DNA of 64,000 bases, from contig NW_024609837.1 in NCBI RefSeq assembly GCF_016920785.2, forward strand, positions 52,132,671 to 52,196,670, read 5' to 3'. The DNA comes from Ixodes scapularis (taxonomy: Eukaryota > Arthropoda > Arachnida > Ixodida > Ixodidae). Both the position numbers and the translations under genes were made by a program. The notes under the pieces are model-generated. The model did not search any database. It was not told where the DNA came from and saw only the letters and a program-made list of their open reading frames with translations. This document shows positions 24,360 through 35,383 of the stretch, piece by piece (position 1 is the stretch's first letter; the number at the start of each line of letters is the position of its first letter).

Positions 24360-25862
24360 GACGCAGGCGAGCTGGTGGAAGTTTAGCATCATGTTAAGAC
24401 ACCTGAGACTGGGTGTGGAAGAACCTTGAATCAACCAAAAGTAGAAGGACAGGAAAAGAAGTCAGCCAGAAGACGTCTCAAACTCAGACAATAGGTTTAA
24501 TCAGGAAACCTATTATTTACACATTTGAAACCAAGGTCATCACCAACCAATAAAAAAAAAAAGCTTTTCTCTTTCCTATCGTTTCTACAAACTTTGCAGC
24601 CACCTATGTACACACCATGACCTTCCGCGGTCACAGTACGCTCGTACAAAACTCACACTCCTTAGAACCCCCCCAGCCCGGAACGACCTTGCTGGCGAAA
24701 CCCACCAAACTGATAAGAAACCTTACAGAGAACGAAACACGTTACCCTTCAAGCTATCTGTCATCGTCACACTGAAACCTAACATCCCCCAAATTCTTGC
24801 ACTCCTACACAATACTAAAAACAAACAAACACGAACACACAATGCAAGAATCAAAAGAATTTAAAGCGCAGGAACGCATTGTCACTGTCAAGCAATGCCT
24901 GGCTTATACATTTGCCTATGGAATTAAAAGTAGCGCTAAAGACGAGGACAAGTAGAAGACGCAGACACGGACAGGCGCTTTCCGTGTCTGTGTCAGCGCC
25001 TGTCCGTGTCTGTGTCTTCTACTTGTCCTCGTCTTTAGCGCTACTTTTAATTTCGTAATGTATAACCAACTAGCCCGTCACATGATCATTTTTTCCTATG
25101 GACTTACGTAATTCTAATGGTTTTTCTTACAACTCGTTTGAAACCATTGACCTCTTTCTGTACCACTTCTATCTCCAACCACTGTACCATGCAGTTGTTG
25201 CATTCCAGTATCTGTGTTAATTGCTATTTCAGAATTGGCCGCTTTAATTTTTTACCTTTCTTTTATGCTCAGTTAGTCTATCATTCGAACACCTAGAAGT
25301 TTGCCCCGCACACTAAAGGCATCTGATACACGACTCCTTCCTCACAAGGCACCGATTTTTCTCTATCGGTTTCTAGGCTCCCCTTCCTTTCACTTTGAAA
25401 TGGGGTAAGGTTGTCCAACTTGAAATCCGTATTGAATACCGCATGTCCACCAAAGTTCTTCGCGCAAGCTTTTAGATTGTAAAGAATCGCTGAAAATATG
25501 GCATGAGTGCAAATCTTCCTTATTTTTTTTATCTCGCTTTGTTTGCCCTGCTCAATATAGTCACTTGCGTCCTAATGAAATCTCCGTATCCCGCACTGCT
25601 CAGCCTCTCACGCTGCCCTTTGACTGCCCTTGCTATGAAATGTGCACAAGACCTGCTTAAAGCATTTGTGATGAATGGCTTAAAAACACCCGGATTTACA
25701 GCCTCACAGTGGCAGCTCTTTTTTGGAAGGATCGGTTTTGGATTTGTTTTTCTATATTCCCAGCATAATGCTTTATTCGTGTAAATTTCTAGACACAAGA
25801 ACTGCATAAATTATTTCTTTGGCTTTTCCACCGTGAACATCGGTTCTGGAGCTGATGACCTT
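24360..25862 (-). mobile_element. Penelope-like element, minus-strand copy, 5'-truncated
   Basis: From 25862 down, the minus strand encodes a diverged part of a Penelope RT (FTVEKPKK, then QFLCLEIYTNKALCWEYRK, then FITNALSRSCAHFIARAVK). This parallels the better copy at 29127. A decayed GIY-YIG region (about 25240-25450) and the 3' untranslated end (24370-24850) follow. The 3' end matches 30320-30560 and 31270-31460. Stops and frameshifts make it inactive. A hairpin repeat sits inside at 24922-25052. Confidence 0.82.
24922..25052. repeat. Near-perfect hairpin, arms about 58 bp, loop 15 bp
   Basis: The arms contain GTAGCGCTAAAGACGAGGAC and its exact reverse complement, and are almost free of mismatches. 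The core AAAGACRAGGACA recurs in the hairpins at 38905 and 44048. Confidence 0.88.
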
Positions 25863-26388
25863 AATAACATTTCTAATAAAACAGATTAAGGTAAATGAGG
25901 AGTGGAAAGCAGTAGACTCTGAGCTTAAAGCGTTTTTCTCAAGGATCACAAGCCGGAGCTTCCTTTTCGTACGGTCATTATTGAAAACGGAACATAGCAG
26001 AAGGTAGTGCCTACGTTTCTGCAACAAGGGTTGGGGTATGTTCAGTTACAAAACTCTCTGTCGCTAACGAACACAAACCAATTTATCAGTATATTGGAAA
26101 TGCATCGTGGCAGGATGTTGTCGGTATTTTCTATGGATATAAAGGACTTGTACTATTGTTTGGAAAAGAACAGACTAATGAAGGAAATTAAAAAAAAAGT
26201 GCTAAAGCTTAATTTAGTAAAAATTCAATTAGGTACAGGATTCTCCTTCGACAGTTTTCAGGTGGTTTTACATTTTTATCTTAGTTCAACAGTTGTGGAG
26301 TATAAGCGAAATATGTGCCAAAAGAAGGTGTCTGCATAGGTTCCTTTGTGACGCCAGTATTGGCGGAGATTTACTTAAACCGGCTTGA
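25863..26388 (+). pseudogene. Penelope-like RT, N-terminal half (interrupted copy)
   Basis: Broken frames carry VFLKDHKPELPFRTVI, then LQQGLGYVQL, then VFSMDIKDLYYCLEKNRLM, then FYLSSTVVEYK and finally TPVLAEIYLNRLE, the characteristic order of Penelope RTs (the LYYSL and GSSxAPVLAE regions). The RT resumes at 29130 after a 2.7-kb insertion. It abuts the minus-strand copy head-to-head at about 25862. Confidence 0.82.
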
Positions 26389-26479
26389 GGTGAGCTAGTT
26401 GGTTCATACTTCACTTAAGGCCAGCTGAACTAGAAAAAAACATACACATAAAGAAAAGACCATTCACACCGCTGGACTA

Positions 26480-26940
26480 ACAACTGATTTTCTTTTTCTT
26501 CCTCTTATACTACGACCCCCACTTGAGGAAACAATTTTCTTTTCCTCTTTTTTTCTTCCTAATTCACTTTAAAATATTTATCCCCGAAGAAATATTTTTT
26601 CTTTCTCGGGCAGCACGAGAGAAGGTGTACTAATGCAGTCATCGCCTTTTTCTGAACTGTTCGGCACCATTCTACGACGTAAACATCGTGGCAAGAAACA
26701 AGACAAAACTGGGACGTGAAATCCTAGAGGCACTTGCCATTGAGGAAAAATGGCGATGACTGCATTAGTGCACCTTCTCTCGTGCTGCACGAGAAAGAAA
26801 AAAATATTTCTACGGGAATAAGAATTTTAAGGCGAATTAGGAAGCAAAAAAGAGGAAAAGAGAATTGTTCCCTCAAGTGGGGCTCGTAGTAAAAGAGGAA
26901 GAAAAAGAAAATCAGTTGTTATACTTCGTCTCACCTTAGC
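26480..26940. mobile_element. Hairpin MITE nested in the left TIR
   Basis: Left arm (26480-26683) and right arm (26748-26940) are reverse complements with few changes. Landmarks are GGTGTACTAATGCAGTCATC and GATGACTGCATTAGTGCACC near the centre, and AACTGATTTTCTTTTTC and GAAAAAGAAAATCAGTT at the outer ends. It interrupts the left arm of the larger foldback element, so it inserted later. Confidence 0.8.
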
Positions 26941-27332
26941 ATGGACTAACCGAAAATGCTGTGCTAGCGCGAGCGGCTACCCTTGACTGCCTTGACTGGA
27001 GCACTCGCTGCACGAGCGCTCGTGCAGCATCCGAGGCTTCGTTTGAAGCAACTAGCTTGCGCTTTTAGCACGCGCGGCTAATGGCGAATTCGGGTGGTCA
27101 ATCGCCGGCGAGCTCACGCCGGCGGCACAGGCAACGAAAACCGCGCCAGCGGCGCACCACGTGACCCTCTCCACCCGAACACAAAGCGCCTGCAACTGGC
27201 GTTTTCGTCTGCCTGGGTCGCGCGTGAACTTCGTTAACTTCTTCCTCGATTATTTTATGATATAATAGGCACGCTGTAGGCATCAGCAACATATATTCGG
27301 ACTCTGAGATGTGGGTAAACAAATTATAATAT

Positions 27333-28430
27333 ATTAGAGCGCAGCTCTTAGGGGCCCGTTTCCGGCTTGAGCGGCGTCGCCGTCGGCGTCGGCGTCGGCG
27401 TCGGCGTAACCGCGCGGTGCATCATGGGAAATGTCCCATAATGCACCGCGCGAGCCCCCCACCAAGGTCACGTGACCTCGTGGGGGGTCACGTGACCCCC
27501 CGAAGTCACGTGACTCCCCTGAGGTCACGTGGCCCCCTCCTCGAGGTCACGTGACCCCCGCCGATGTCGCGTGACCCCCCGATGACGTCATCGTCATTGA
27601 TGACGTCACCGGCATCCACATCGTCATCGTCATCATCACTGATGACGTCACCGGCATCCACATCGTCATCGTCATCATCACTGATGATGTCACCGGCATC
27701 CACATCGTCATCGTCATCACTGATGACGTCACCGGCATCCGCATCGTCATCGTCATCATCACTGATGACGTCAGCGGCATCCACATCGTCATCGTCATCA
27801 TCACTGATGACGTCACCGGCATCCACATCGTCATCGTCATCATCACTGATGACGTCACCGGCATCCGCATCGTCATCGTCATCATCACTGATGACGTCAC
27901 CGGCATCCACATCGTCATCGTCATCATCACTGATGACGTCACCGGCATCCACATCGTCATCGTCATCATCACTGATGACGTCACCGGCATCCACATCGTC
28001 ATCGTCATCATCACTGATGACGTCACCGACATCCGCATTGTCATCGTCATCATCACTGATGACGTCATCAGTGACGTCACTGATGTCGTCACCGGCATCC
28101 GCATCGTCATCGTCATCATCACTGATGACGTCATCAGCGACGTCACTGATGACGTCACCGACATTCGCATCGTCATCGTCATCATCACTGGTGAAGTCAT
28201 CAGTGACGTCACTAATGACGTCATCGGTACCCGCATCGTCATCGTCACTGATGACGTCATCAGTGACGTCAGTGATGACATCATCGGCATTGGGGGTCAC
28301 GTGAACCCCAAGGTAACGTGACCCCCCCCTGGTTAGTTTAACCCCCCCCCCCCAGTGCCCTTCCCTCCTCCTCCTCAAGAGCTGCGCTCTAATTCGGCGT
28401 TACAGGGAGTTGTAAGCGGCTTTCATTTTT
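27333..28430 (+). mobile_element. Fixed-end variable-payload element, copy B
   Basis: The ends are as in copies A and C (ATTAGAGCGCAGCTCTT...AAGAGCTGCGCTCTAAT plus a shared 36-bp extension to CATTTTT). The interior holds several CACGTG E-box palindromes (27467-27560) and a minisatellite of about 17 copies of a 42-bp unit (27590-28290), each with a TGACGTCA palindrome. Copy C at 44541-45637, in opposite orientation, is nearly identical. The 42-bp period (14 codons) yields long Asp-rich or Ser-rich open frames on both strands, which I treat as by-products. Confidence 0.88.
27590..28290. repeat. 42-bp minisatellite with CRE-like TGACGTCA in each unit (copy B)
   Basis: The unit reads CTGATGACGTCACCGGCATC then CACATCGTCATCGTCATCAT plus CA, with point variants (CACATC or GCATC) and shortened units near the right end, where TGACGTCAT(C/T)AGTGACGTCA palindromes are doubled. 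Confidence 0.92.
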
Positions 28431-29040
28431 TTTTGTTTAGATTCTCGAAGAACTGTTGCCATCTTACAAGGATCCCAGAAGGCTCACCAGCGTCGCCATT
28501 TTATATTCCAGTTTCTTGTTATTACCTTTTTGCTGGAATCCTCAGCATTTTGATTTGACCCAGCCTTTTAATATAGTAATGCGCGTTCAAGTGTCGAGCT
28601 GCAGCACTATCAATACATTTTTTTCACAGCGGTGTAATAACACGCTGTGTCCCATAGGAAACTGATCTTGCGGAAGCTTCCTTTAAAATATTTTATCTTT
28701 ATCTCCGTTGTTTTTGCTGTCTTTTCTCGGACCACAGAGGGGTGTCTGTCTCAATGGCTTCGTTTTCTACTCGAACCCGCTATCGGCGACCATTGTTTCG
28801 TTTGGTTCCCTTTCCCGATTCGGATATGACGATACCGGATACAGTCTGGCAGACAAGCTGCCCGACCTCTTGGAGCTCGGGCAAAAATTGTGCCGGGAAA
28901 TTGCCAGCACACGCCTGAGAAGTGCCACCCGAACGGCGCGCACTAGCCAGCCTTTGACCACGCGAACGCCCTTGGCGGAGATATGGCAAAATATTTTGCC
29001 GGGAAATGACCACGCGAATTCGCCATAACAATAGTCCATA
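28431..29040. other. Remainder of the foldback element
   Basis: Non-coding filler and the right inner arm. Minus-strand open frames at 28767-29039 lack recognisable domains. Confidence 0.4.
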
Positions 29041-29129
29041 CTAAGGTGAGACGAAGTATAGTCCAGTGGTATGACTGGTCTTTTCTTTATGTGTATGTTT
29101 TTTTTTTCTAGTTCGTCTGGCCTTAAGTG

Positions 29130-29960
29130 ATTTACTTAAACTTTCTTGATTCTGCCGTGATTGATAGACTGGAAAAAATCCCCTCGGGCAGTTGTGTTGT
29201 CAGAAGAAATGTCGACGATACGGTTGTGTGTGCCTTTCACACTGGAGTGGCGGAAAAGCTACAAATGTTAATACGGTCAGGAGCTCCTGAGCTGAAGTTC
29301 ACGATTGAGCAGCCAGAGAATAAGTTTTTGCAGTTCTTGTATCTAAATATCCACATGAATAAAGCACTATGTTGGGAACATGGAAAAACAAATCCACAAC
29401 CGATCCTCCCAAAAAGTGCTGCCACTCTAAGACGAAAAGCAGATTTTGTTAAGTCATTTATCACTAGCGCTTTAAGCAGATCGTGTGTACATTTCATAGC
29501 GAAGGCAGTCAAGCAGCGCGGGTTACGTAGATTTCATAAGGAGGCAATTGACTATAATGAGCACGGCAAGGGAAGAGAGATCGAAAAAACGATTCGCATC
29601 TATGCCATATTTCCAATGTGGTGTTCAATGTGGATTTCAAGTTGGACAACTTTACCCCATTTCAAAAAGAAAGGAATGAGAGCCAGAAAAATCAATAGGG
29701 AAAATTCGGTACATTGTGAGGAAGGAGTCGTGTATGAGATACCTTTAGCGTGTGGGTTTAAGTATGCAGAGCAAACTTCTATGTGTTTGAATATTAGACA
29801 AAATGAGCATAAAAGAAACGTAAAAAGTAAAGTGGCCGATTCTGAAATAGCAACACACATACTGGAATGCATGAGCTACACGGCACGGTGGTCGAAGACA
29901 AAAGTGGTACACGAAGGGGCCAAGGTGTCAAACGGGTTGTCACAGAAACCATTAGAATGA
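29130..29960 (+). pseudogene. Penelope-like RT C-terminal half and GIY-YIG endonuclease
   Basis: This 277-codon open stretch continues the RT interrupted at 26388. It holds SAVIDRLEKIPSGSC, then VVRRNVDDTVVCAF (catalytic region; the usual YxDD Tyr is Asn here), FLYLNIHMNKALCWEHGK and FITSALSRSCVHFIAKAV. At the end comes VVYEIPLACGFKYAEQTSMC followed by LNIRQNEHK, a GIY-YIG endonuclease with a changed second motif. ILEC near the end recalls the terminal His/Cys motif. It is inactive because of the insertion and the replaced catalytic-block residue. Confidence 0.85.
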
Positions 29961-30560
29961 AGTCAATAAGCAGTTGGAGTAAGCCAGGCATCCATGTACA
30001 TCCGTAAGCGATATGAAGGTGAACAGCGCTCTTCTTGTTTTTGACGCTCCTGCAAGTTTCGGAACAAGCTCTGTTCTAGAATGGGGCTAGATCGCAAAGT
30101 TTAGACCCCCAAGCCACGTACCATTTCAGACGTTGAGAGTTGATATATTTCTTTAGGGGGCCGTAAAACAGGCAAGAAACCAGGTAAGGTGTTCATCTTC
30201 ATATTGCCGGCGGGTGCTCCTTGCTTGACAGTGCAAAACGTTCCTGCGTTTATATTTCTTTTGCCACTTGCCTCGTGTGTGTGTGTGCGTGTTGTTTTTT
30301 TTTTGTCTAGTGTAGCAGAGCAAAAATTTGGGGGATGTTAGGTTTCCGTGTGAATATGACAAATAGCGTGAAGGGTAACGTGTGTTTTGTTCTCGTTGAG
30401 GTTTCTTATCAGTTCGGTGAGTTTGGCCAGCAGGATCGTTCTGTGCTGGGAGGTTCTAAGAAGTGTGAGCTTTGTTCGAACGTAGAATAACCGCGCAAGG
30501 TCATGCTGCGTCATAAGTGCGTACATAGGTTGTTGGAAACTTTGTAGAAAAGATAGAAAA
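29961..30560 (+). mobile_element. Penelope-like 3' untranslated region
   Basis: The segment around 30320-30560 (GGGGGATGTTAGGTTTC; TTTCTTATCAGTTCGGTGAG) is matched in reverse complement at about 24580-24800 in the minus-strand copy, so it belongs to the element. A (TG)n run lies at about 30277-30290. Confidence 0.65.
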
Positions 30561-30879
30561 GAAGAAAAAAATGGACGCATCTCCACGTGGTGAATGATGT
30601 TGATTGGGGCGAAGCTCTGGTGGGTGCTGATGATATAGATTTTATTTTTCATAGGCAGTGCTGATGGTGCTGATTTCTTTTCATTGCTCATAGGTAGTGC
30701 TGAGTTCCGGGTTGCGTTGCGACTTCATTATTACTGCTTTATGGTCGGTGAAATGCACAGCCAGTGGTTCTTCTAGCGGATTAGCTTCGATCTGCTAGAA
30801 GCCGTGGGAGCGCATCTCCACCGCTTAAGTCAACGGTCCATGTCAGAAAGAGGATGTGTAATATGGAACATGGTTATAT

Positions 30880-31015
30880 CGCATTTGAGCATTTGACCGC
30901 AGCGCCCTCTCGTCTATAAACGTTGAGGCAATACATGCAAAGTTTAACGCAATTATATACGCATTTGACCGCAGCGCCCTCTTCTGTATAGACGTTGAGC
31001 GGCTACATGCAACGT
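30880..31015. repeat. Two tandem copies of a about 65-bp unit upstream of tRNA-Ser
   Basis: CATTTGACCGCAGCGCCCTC occurs at about 30890 and 30961, each followed by similar CGTTGAG...TACATGCAA sequence. Confidence 0.75.
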
Positions 31016-31077
31016 TTCATCCATGACATCCCCGGCTCTTGAGTTACTACCACATCTCAAAGCCCCCTACTCGTCCC

Positions 31078-31159
31078 GCAGTCGTGGCCGAGTGGTTAAG
31101 GCGATGGACTAGAAATCCATTGGGGTCTCACCGCACAGGTTCGAATCTTGTCGACTGCG
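31078..31159 (+). tRNA. tRNA-Ser (anticodon AGA)
   Basis: A full class II cloverleaf: acceptor GCAGTCG/CGACTGC with discriminator G, A-box TGGCCGAGTGG, anticodon loop CTAGAAA on a TGGA/TCCA stem, a long variable arm and B-box GGTTCGAATC with T-stem ACAGG/CTTGT. The variable arm (GGGGTCTCACC) and T-stem (one G-T pair) are a little weaker than usual, so a recent pseudogene cannot be excluded. Runs of T from 31166 provide a Pol III stop. Confidence 0.88.
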
Positions 31160-31165
31160 GAAACA

Positions 31166-31172
31166 TTTTTTT
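31166..31172 (+). terminator. Pol III terminator T-run
   Basis: Seven T residues a few bases past the tRNA-Ser 3' end, with another T-run right after. Confidence 0.7.
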
Positions 31173-31269
31173 CTTTTTTTAAGAAGACAGATGGCATGGC
31201 AATCGATGTGAACAGGGACGCCGGACAAGGCTAGACCCTAAGGAGCTTCGCCCCTAGAAATGTTTTTGT

Positions 31270-31460
31270 GTTTGTTTGTTTTGTTGGTTTGTGACGACCT
31301 TGGTTTCAAAGATGTATATAACAGTTTTACAGAATAAACTCATTAGCTGAGTTGGAGACGTCGTCTGGCTGACTCCTTTCCCTGCCTCTTCTACTTTTGG
31401 TTGTTTGAAAGCTTGTTTACACCCAGTCTCGGGTGTTTTTAACATAATGGCATTAATAGT
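31270..31460 (+). mobile_element. Penelope-like 3' end fragment
   Basis: TTGGTTTGTGACGACCTTGG, AATAAACTCATTAGCTGA and CACCCAGTCTCGGGTGTTTT recur at 32435-32590 (plus) and in decayed form at 24390-24560 (minus), where they end the Penelope copy. It contains a poly(A)-signal-like AATAAA. Confidence 0.7.
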
Positions 31461-31724
31461 GCGTAGTGGCGAAGCTAGCCGCCTTTGTCTCTACTCAATC
31501 TTCGAACGCGTTCGAGTGCAGAACGTCCGCGCCCGACGTTTGCCGTTTGCGTTCCAAGGCGTTCGAGCAGTAAGTAAAGACAAAAGCAGCTAGGTTTACC
31601 CACTAATAATTTCCTAATCTGCCCACTAATTATTCTAACTAGAGCTCGGTGTTCCGACGTCGCCTCACGCTCTTAACTTCTCCCCCCCCCTTAAGTTCTG
31701 TCCGCATATTCTGATGAGCCAGGC

Positions 31725-31880
31725 ACATACAGCACGCATACTAACGCTTCAAACCCACTTTCGACGGTTTGTAAAATCGGCTTCACAACATATCAGACTG
31801 CGATTTACCAAAGAGGTGTGGTTAGGTGGTAGAAGCTTGGAGTTAAAATTTGAGCGGATGAGCTCCTTGTTCAAAGAAGA
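31725..31880 (+). repeat. Dispersed repeat, partner of 32675-32820
   Basis: ACTAACGCTTC, then an ATTTAC...GAGGT...GGGTGGT-type block, are shared with 32675-32820 in the same order. Class unknown. Confidence 0.55.
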
Positions 31881-32352
31881 AAAAATAAACAAAAATCGTC
31901 ATGGGCAATCTGCGGCAGCATTCGCAGATGTTATGACCGTGCTCGCGTAGTTGTATGTGCTGCAATCAGATGATGCATCTTAAGACACAAGAGTACGCGG
32001 CGCCTCGATCGATCATCTCCGTAGTGAAAATGGGGAGCCATGAGATATCTGAATACGTGCTTTCCTAAAAGTTTATTTTTGTTTTCATGAATAAAGTATT
32101 GTACTTTCAGTATTGGTTACATTAGAGGGACGTGTGCCGACAAAATGAAAAGCAGGGGTGTGAAGACGGGAGCAAAATGCGGCAAATCCTGAACGCAAAG
32201 ATTGGTGGTCCCGAGAGAAAGAACGAGAAAGAGAGCGGCAGAAGAGCGGAGAAAGAAAGCAGACGAAAGGTCAGGCGCTTTCGATTCACCTCGACGAGGT
32301 CAAGTTGCTCGAGTGCTTGTGAACTTTATGATTGTAAGCAGTGATAAAGTGC

Positions 32353-32665
32353 AGGCGAGCTGGTAATTATTCGACATCTCGTAAACCCTGAGTTGGGGAG
32401 CGATAAAAAAAACGGACGAACACAACGAAATCTTGTTGGTTTGTGACGACCTTGGCTTCGTTTTACAGAATAAACTCATTAGCTGATGTGAGACGTCATC
32501 TGGGGGACTCCTTTCCCTGCCTCTTCTACTTTTGGTTGTTTGAAAGCTTGTTTACACCCAGTCTCGGGTGTTTTAACATAATGGCATCGGGATTTTGTTG
32601 TGTTCGTCCGTTTTTTTTTATCGTTCCCCATTTCAGGGTTTACAAGATGTCGAACTTTATGTTTT
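32353..32665 (+). mobile_element. Short Penelope-end unit bounded by about 60-bp inverted repeats
   Basis: Starts with GCAGGCGAGCTGGT. The outer arms CGACATCTCGTAAACCCTGA and GGGTTTACAAGATGTCG, with AAAACGGACGAACACAACGA and its reverse complement further in, enclose the 3' end fragment 32435-32590. Confidence 0.7.
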
Positions 32666-32674
32666 TTATACAGC

Positions 32675-32820
32675 GTGTACACTAACGCTTCGATCCGACT
32701 TTGGGTGGTCCGCAAAAATTGGTATCTCAACGTATCGCGCTGAGATTTACTGCAGAGGTACGGCTGGGTGGTGCACGCAATTCGTTTAAACATCAACAGA
32801 TACAGTTACGTCGTCAAAGA
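32675..32820 (+). repeat. Dispersed repeat, partner of 31725-31880
   Basis: See the partner entry. This copy is less diverged and runs into the hairpin element at 32838. Confidence 0.55.
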
Positions 32821-32837
32821 AAAAAAAAAGAAGAGAC

Positions 32838-33083
32838 TGTTTCGGGCATTTTACAGCACCATTTCCCGTGCGACGCAGATGGTGCTCGTTGACTCGGAGA
32901 CGCTGCCGACAGATGGCGTATGTATCGAAGGCGCGCGGGGCCCGCCGATTCGGATTTCGATAGAAGACGGTCCAGCGAAAGTTCCTCGATGCATACGCCA
33001 CCTTTAGGCAGCGTCTCCGAGTCAACGAGCACCATCTCCGTCGCCAGAGAAATGGCACCGTAGATCGTCCAAAACACGTTCTC
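32838..33083. mobile_element. Hairpin MITE, arms about 100 bp
   Basis: GATGGTGCTCGTTGACTCGG and AGACGCTGCC on the left match GGCAGCGTCT and CCGAGTCAACGAGCACCATC on the right. The arms continue outward with more mismatches; the loop is about 40-60 bp. No coding sequence. Confidence 0.82.
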
Positions 33084-33956
33084 TTTTTTCCTCCTTAGAT
33101 GAGAAGGGTTATGCGTTCATATTTTAACTTTAGACGTGTACCACATAGCCGCAACCCTATAGTAAATGCCAACGCGATATGTCGAGAAACAGAATTTTTC
33201 AGACTGCCCAAAGTGGGTTAGAGGCGTAAACGTACATGCTGTACAATACGCGATGTCGGCGTTTCATTCCAGGTTAAGTAAGAACAATATTTTCTGTCAG
33301 GTAATGTTTAGCTGTTTCTTCGTGTATATTAAGCTGTCAGGCGATATAGGACCTTCGGGACAACCCACTGGGCCTCATCATGTCCACGTTCATGTCCCGT
33401 CGTTCAGAAGCGGTCGGAATTCATGCAAATGCATTTGACCTTTCTTGCAGATTACTATATCAACTCTATGACGAAAAGTTTCGGAAGATTGTCTGTTAAC
33501 CTCGGAGCCGGCGTTAGAGAGCACGCCGCACTAGCTGCTTCCGATGTCTACGGTGGCACAAAAGCCAGGCGAGCACGGTCTTGACATCGTTTTCGAAGGC
33601 TGCCGTAATGTGCCCAGAACAGTTTCTCTTTTTCGGAACCAGGTAATTTTATTTTATTATATTTTCGCTTTAATATTTCACCACTAAGCCTGTAGTAAAT
33701 AGTAGCGCAATACGTTTAGTAACCGATATTTGTGGACCGTCTAAAATGGGTTCGCAGCCTTTGTGTACGTGCTGCATTGCTCAAGGCTTCTCTCGCATAA
33801 ATTGTTTGAGGTCTTTGAGGGGTTTTGGTACATTTTTTTTAATGTATAAGAAATTTAAAAAAAAGCACACAATTAGTGAGTAAAAATTATGGTTGGTGAA
33901 GTAACCTTTACGCTTTGAGAGCTTGAGGACCTGCATTTTACTTTCTTAGTTCTCAC

Positions 33957-33997
33957 CTGAACACTGTTTGCTTAAGTAAACATGCCAGTCATCAGCT
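33957..33997 (-). CDS. Exon 9 (candidate): Cys-containing end of reprolysin-like domain
   Basis: A pyrimidine-rich tract ending TTTGAG| and donor TTCAG|GTGAGA bound 41 bases: one completing base, 13 codons (ADDWHVYLSKQCS) and one leftover base. The position and the single Cys fit the SPCS region of M12B domains. A GAG acceptor is less usual than CAG or TAG. No partner exon starting with two completing bases was found downstream. Confidence 0.5.
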
Positions 33998-34552
33998 CTC
34001 AAATGCAAGAAACATGGGAGGAATAAAACAATTGGGAAACGTTTAGTGACTAGACTGTAGATTTCAATCTCTATTCCGTGTATTTAACCTTGTCAGTTTT
34101 AGAAGATTCTTAACATGTTAGTGTTGTTTCAATGGGGTTGTGTCTTCTGAGGTTTGAGCTTTTTATTTGCAGGTAGCATTGCAGGTAGCATGCTTATAAC
34201 AGTTTTCAGAATCACGTGGTTTTAACATTTTCTTGTATGAGCGTGTAGACTAAGTGACCTTTGTCGGGGGGTGTTTATAACTTTCCCCTGACTATTTATT
34301 TCATCGGTGTAACTTTTCGACCCCGGTTGCTGATAAGTTAACCCCATCATATAGTTGACTAATGCCTCACTACTGATTTGTTTAGAACACAAAACTTGTT
34401 TTCATGGTGCTTCACATTGTTACACAGTAGTGGGGAATCACCTAAAAGTCCCCATTAAGCAACATTTCTATTATCTAGGTATTTGATTCCCTGCACACGG
34501 AGAACACGATTGTTTTATTAAATATGGCATGATTTCAGCTTTATATACGCAC

Positions 34553-34627
34553 CTTAAGTAATTCTTCATCGAGTCTGTCAAATTGTCGAATTGCTGGTGC
34601 ACATATGGCACTTTCTTTGGGTCTACA
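34553..34627 (-). CDS. Exon 8: post-active-site segment
   Basis: Acceptor ATTTTTCAG| and donor TTAAG|GTGCGT bound 75 bases: one completing base, 24 codons (VDPKKVPYVHQQFDNLTDSM then KNYL) and two leftover bases. It follows the degenerate zinc site directly, so the third His position falls on the Lys-rich VDPKK. It carries a sequon (NLT). Phase agrees with exon 7. Confidence 0.8.
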
Positions 34628-35383
34628 CTGAAAAATGAACGGCGGGTTAAGTTAAAGGGGTACAGAAATAAAATGCACTTTTTCTTTGTTTAATTGTGGT
34701 CTATGTTGTGCCGGCAGCCGAGAAACGCCTGTCTAGACTAGTGTTTCTAGGCTGCAGCCAAGAAGGTCAAGGAAACTTACTTTAAAACGAATTAACAGGT
34801 TTCAAAATTACACTTCGTGGCGGTCTTTGAAGCTGATGCAGCGCCAGTTCGCGGTAGTATGGCTTGCTCGTGGAGCTACTTAGTCATGAATGTAACTTGG
34901 CGGATAACGCTACCGCGTTTACTACGTCGTATATGTTACAGCTTCCACAGTGCTTCCGCTGTGTGCATTCCACACCATCAAGATCGCCAGTTTTCGCAGA
35001 CGATAGTAGGAGCTTAATCTGAGGATGCGGGATACCTCTGCCAGGTTAAGCATACTAAAGCGTTGAATATATTTACTATCCAAATACCGCCACGGGCCAA
35101 AAATGGCGTCGCCATTTTCGGCCCGTGGCGTTACTTACTACGGCGCGGGGCTCGTCGGCCCCGCGCCGTAGCGTGCACCTTAACTATAGCCGTGATGCGT
35201 GCAGCGTGTCTTTCTCTTCGCCGTGCTCTTGGCTGAGCCACTACGAGTTCAAAATGCCTCATCTAAAATTCGCGTACGACTTTGTAAGGGCGTAGAATCT
35301 GGTCTGAAAAGTCGTACAGATTGTTCAATTAAGTTGAAAAAGCATAGTAACGAGGAATATGCTCTGTTTACTTTCATACATAC

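Larger units (their letters stand above)
26412..29129. mobile_element. Foldback-type element with long TIRs, inserted in the Penelope RT
   Basis: Outer termini CACTTAAGGCCAG and CTGGCCTTAAGTG continue inward as matching arms (AACTAG, then CATACACATAAAGAAAAGAC on the left; reverse complement on the right). The arm match resumes beyond an inserted hairpin (ACTTCGTCTCACCTTAG at 26935 against CTAAGGTGAGACGAAGT at 29040). The flanking Penelope sequence GATTTACTTAAAC is present on both sides, as expected for an insertion with duplicated target. It contains a hairpin MITE (26480-26940) and element copy B. No transposase was seen. Confidence 0.75.

Noticed and set aside
27590..28290. Repeated CTGATGA as a hammerhead-ribozyme core
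   Set aside because: The GAAA core and flanking stems are absent from the unit. No hammerhead was found by eye in the Penelope-like ends either.
27506..28378. Asp-rich 290-codon open frame (and Ser-rich and Met-rich frames) over the 42-bp minisatellite
   Set aside because: A 42-bp period keeps several frames open on both strands at once. The same by-products appear in copy C, and there is no start context or domain.
33459..33640. Plus-strand exon-like stretch after a strong acceptor (CTTTCTTGCAG)
   Set aside because: No frame stays open to the nearby donor, and the surroundings look like a diverged repeat.
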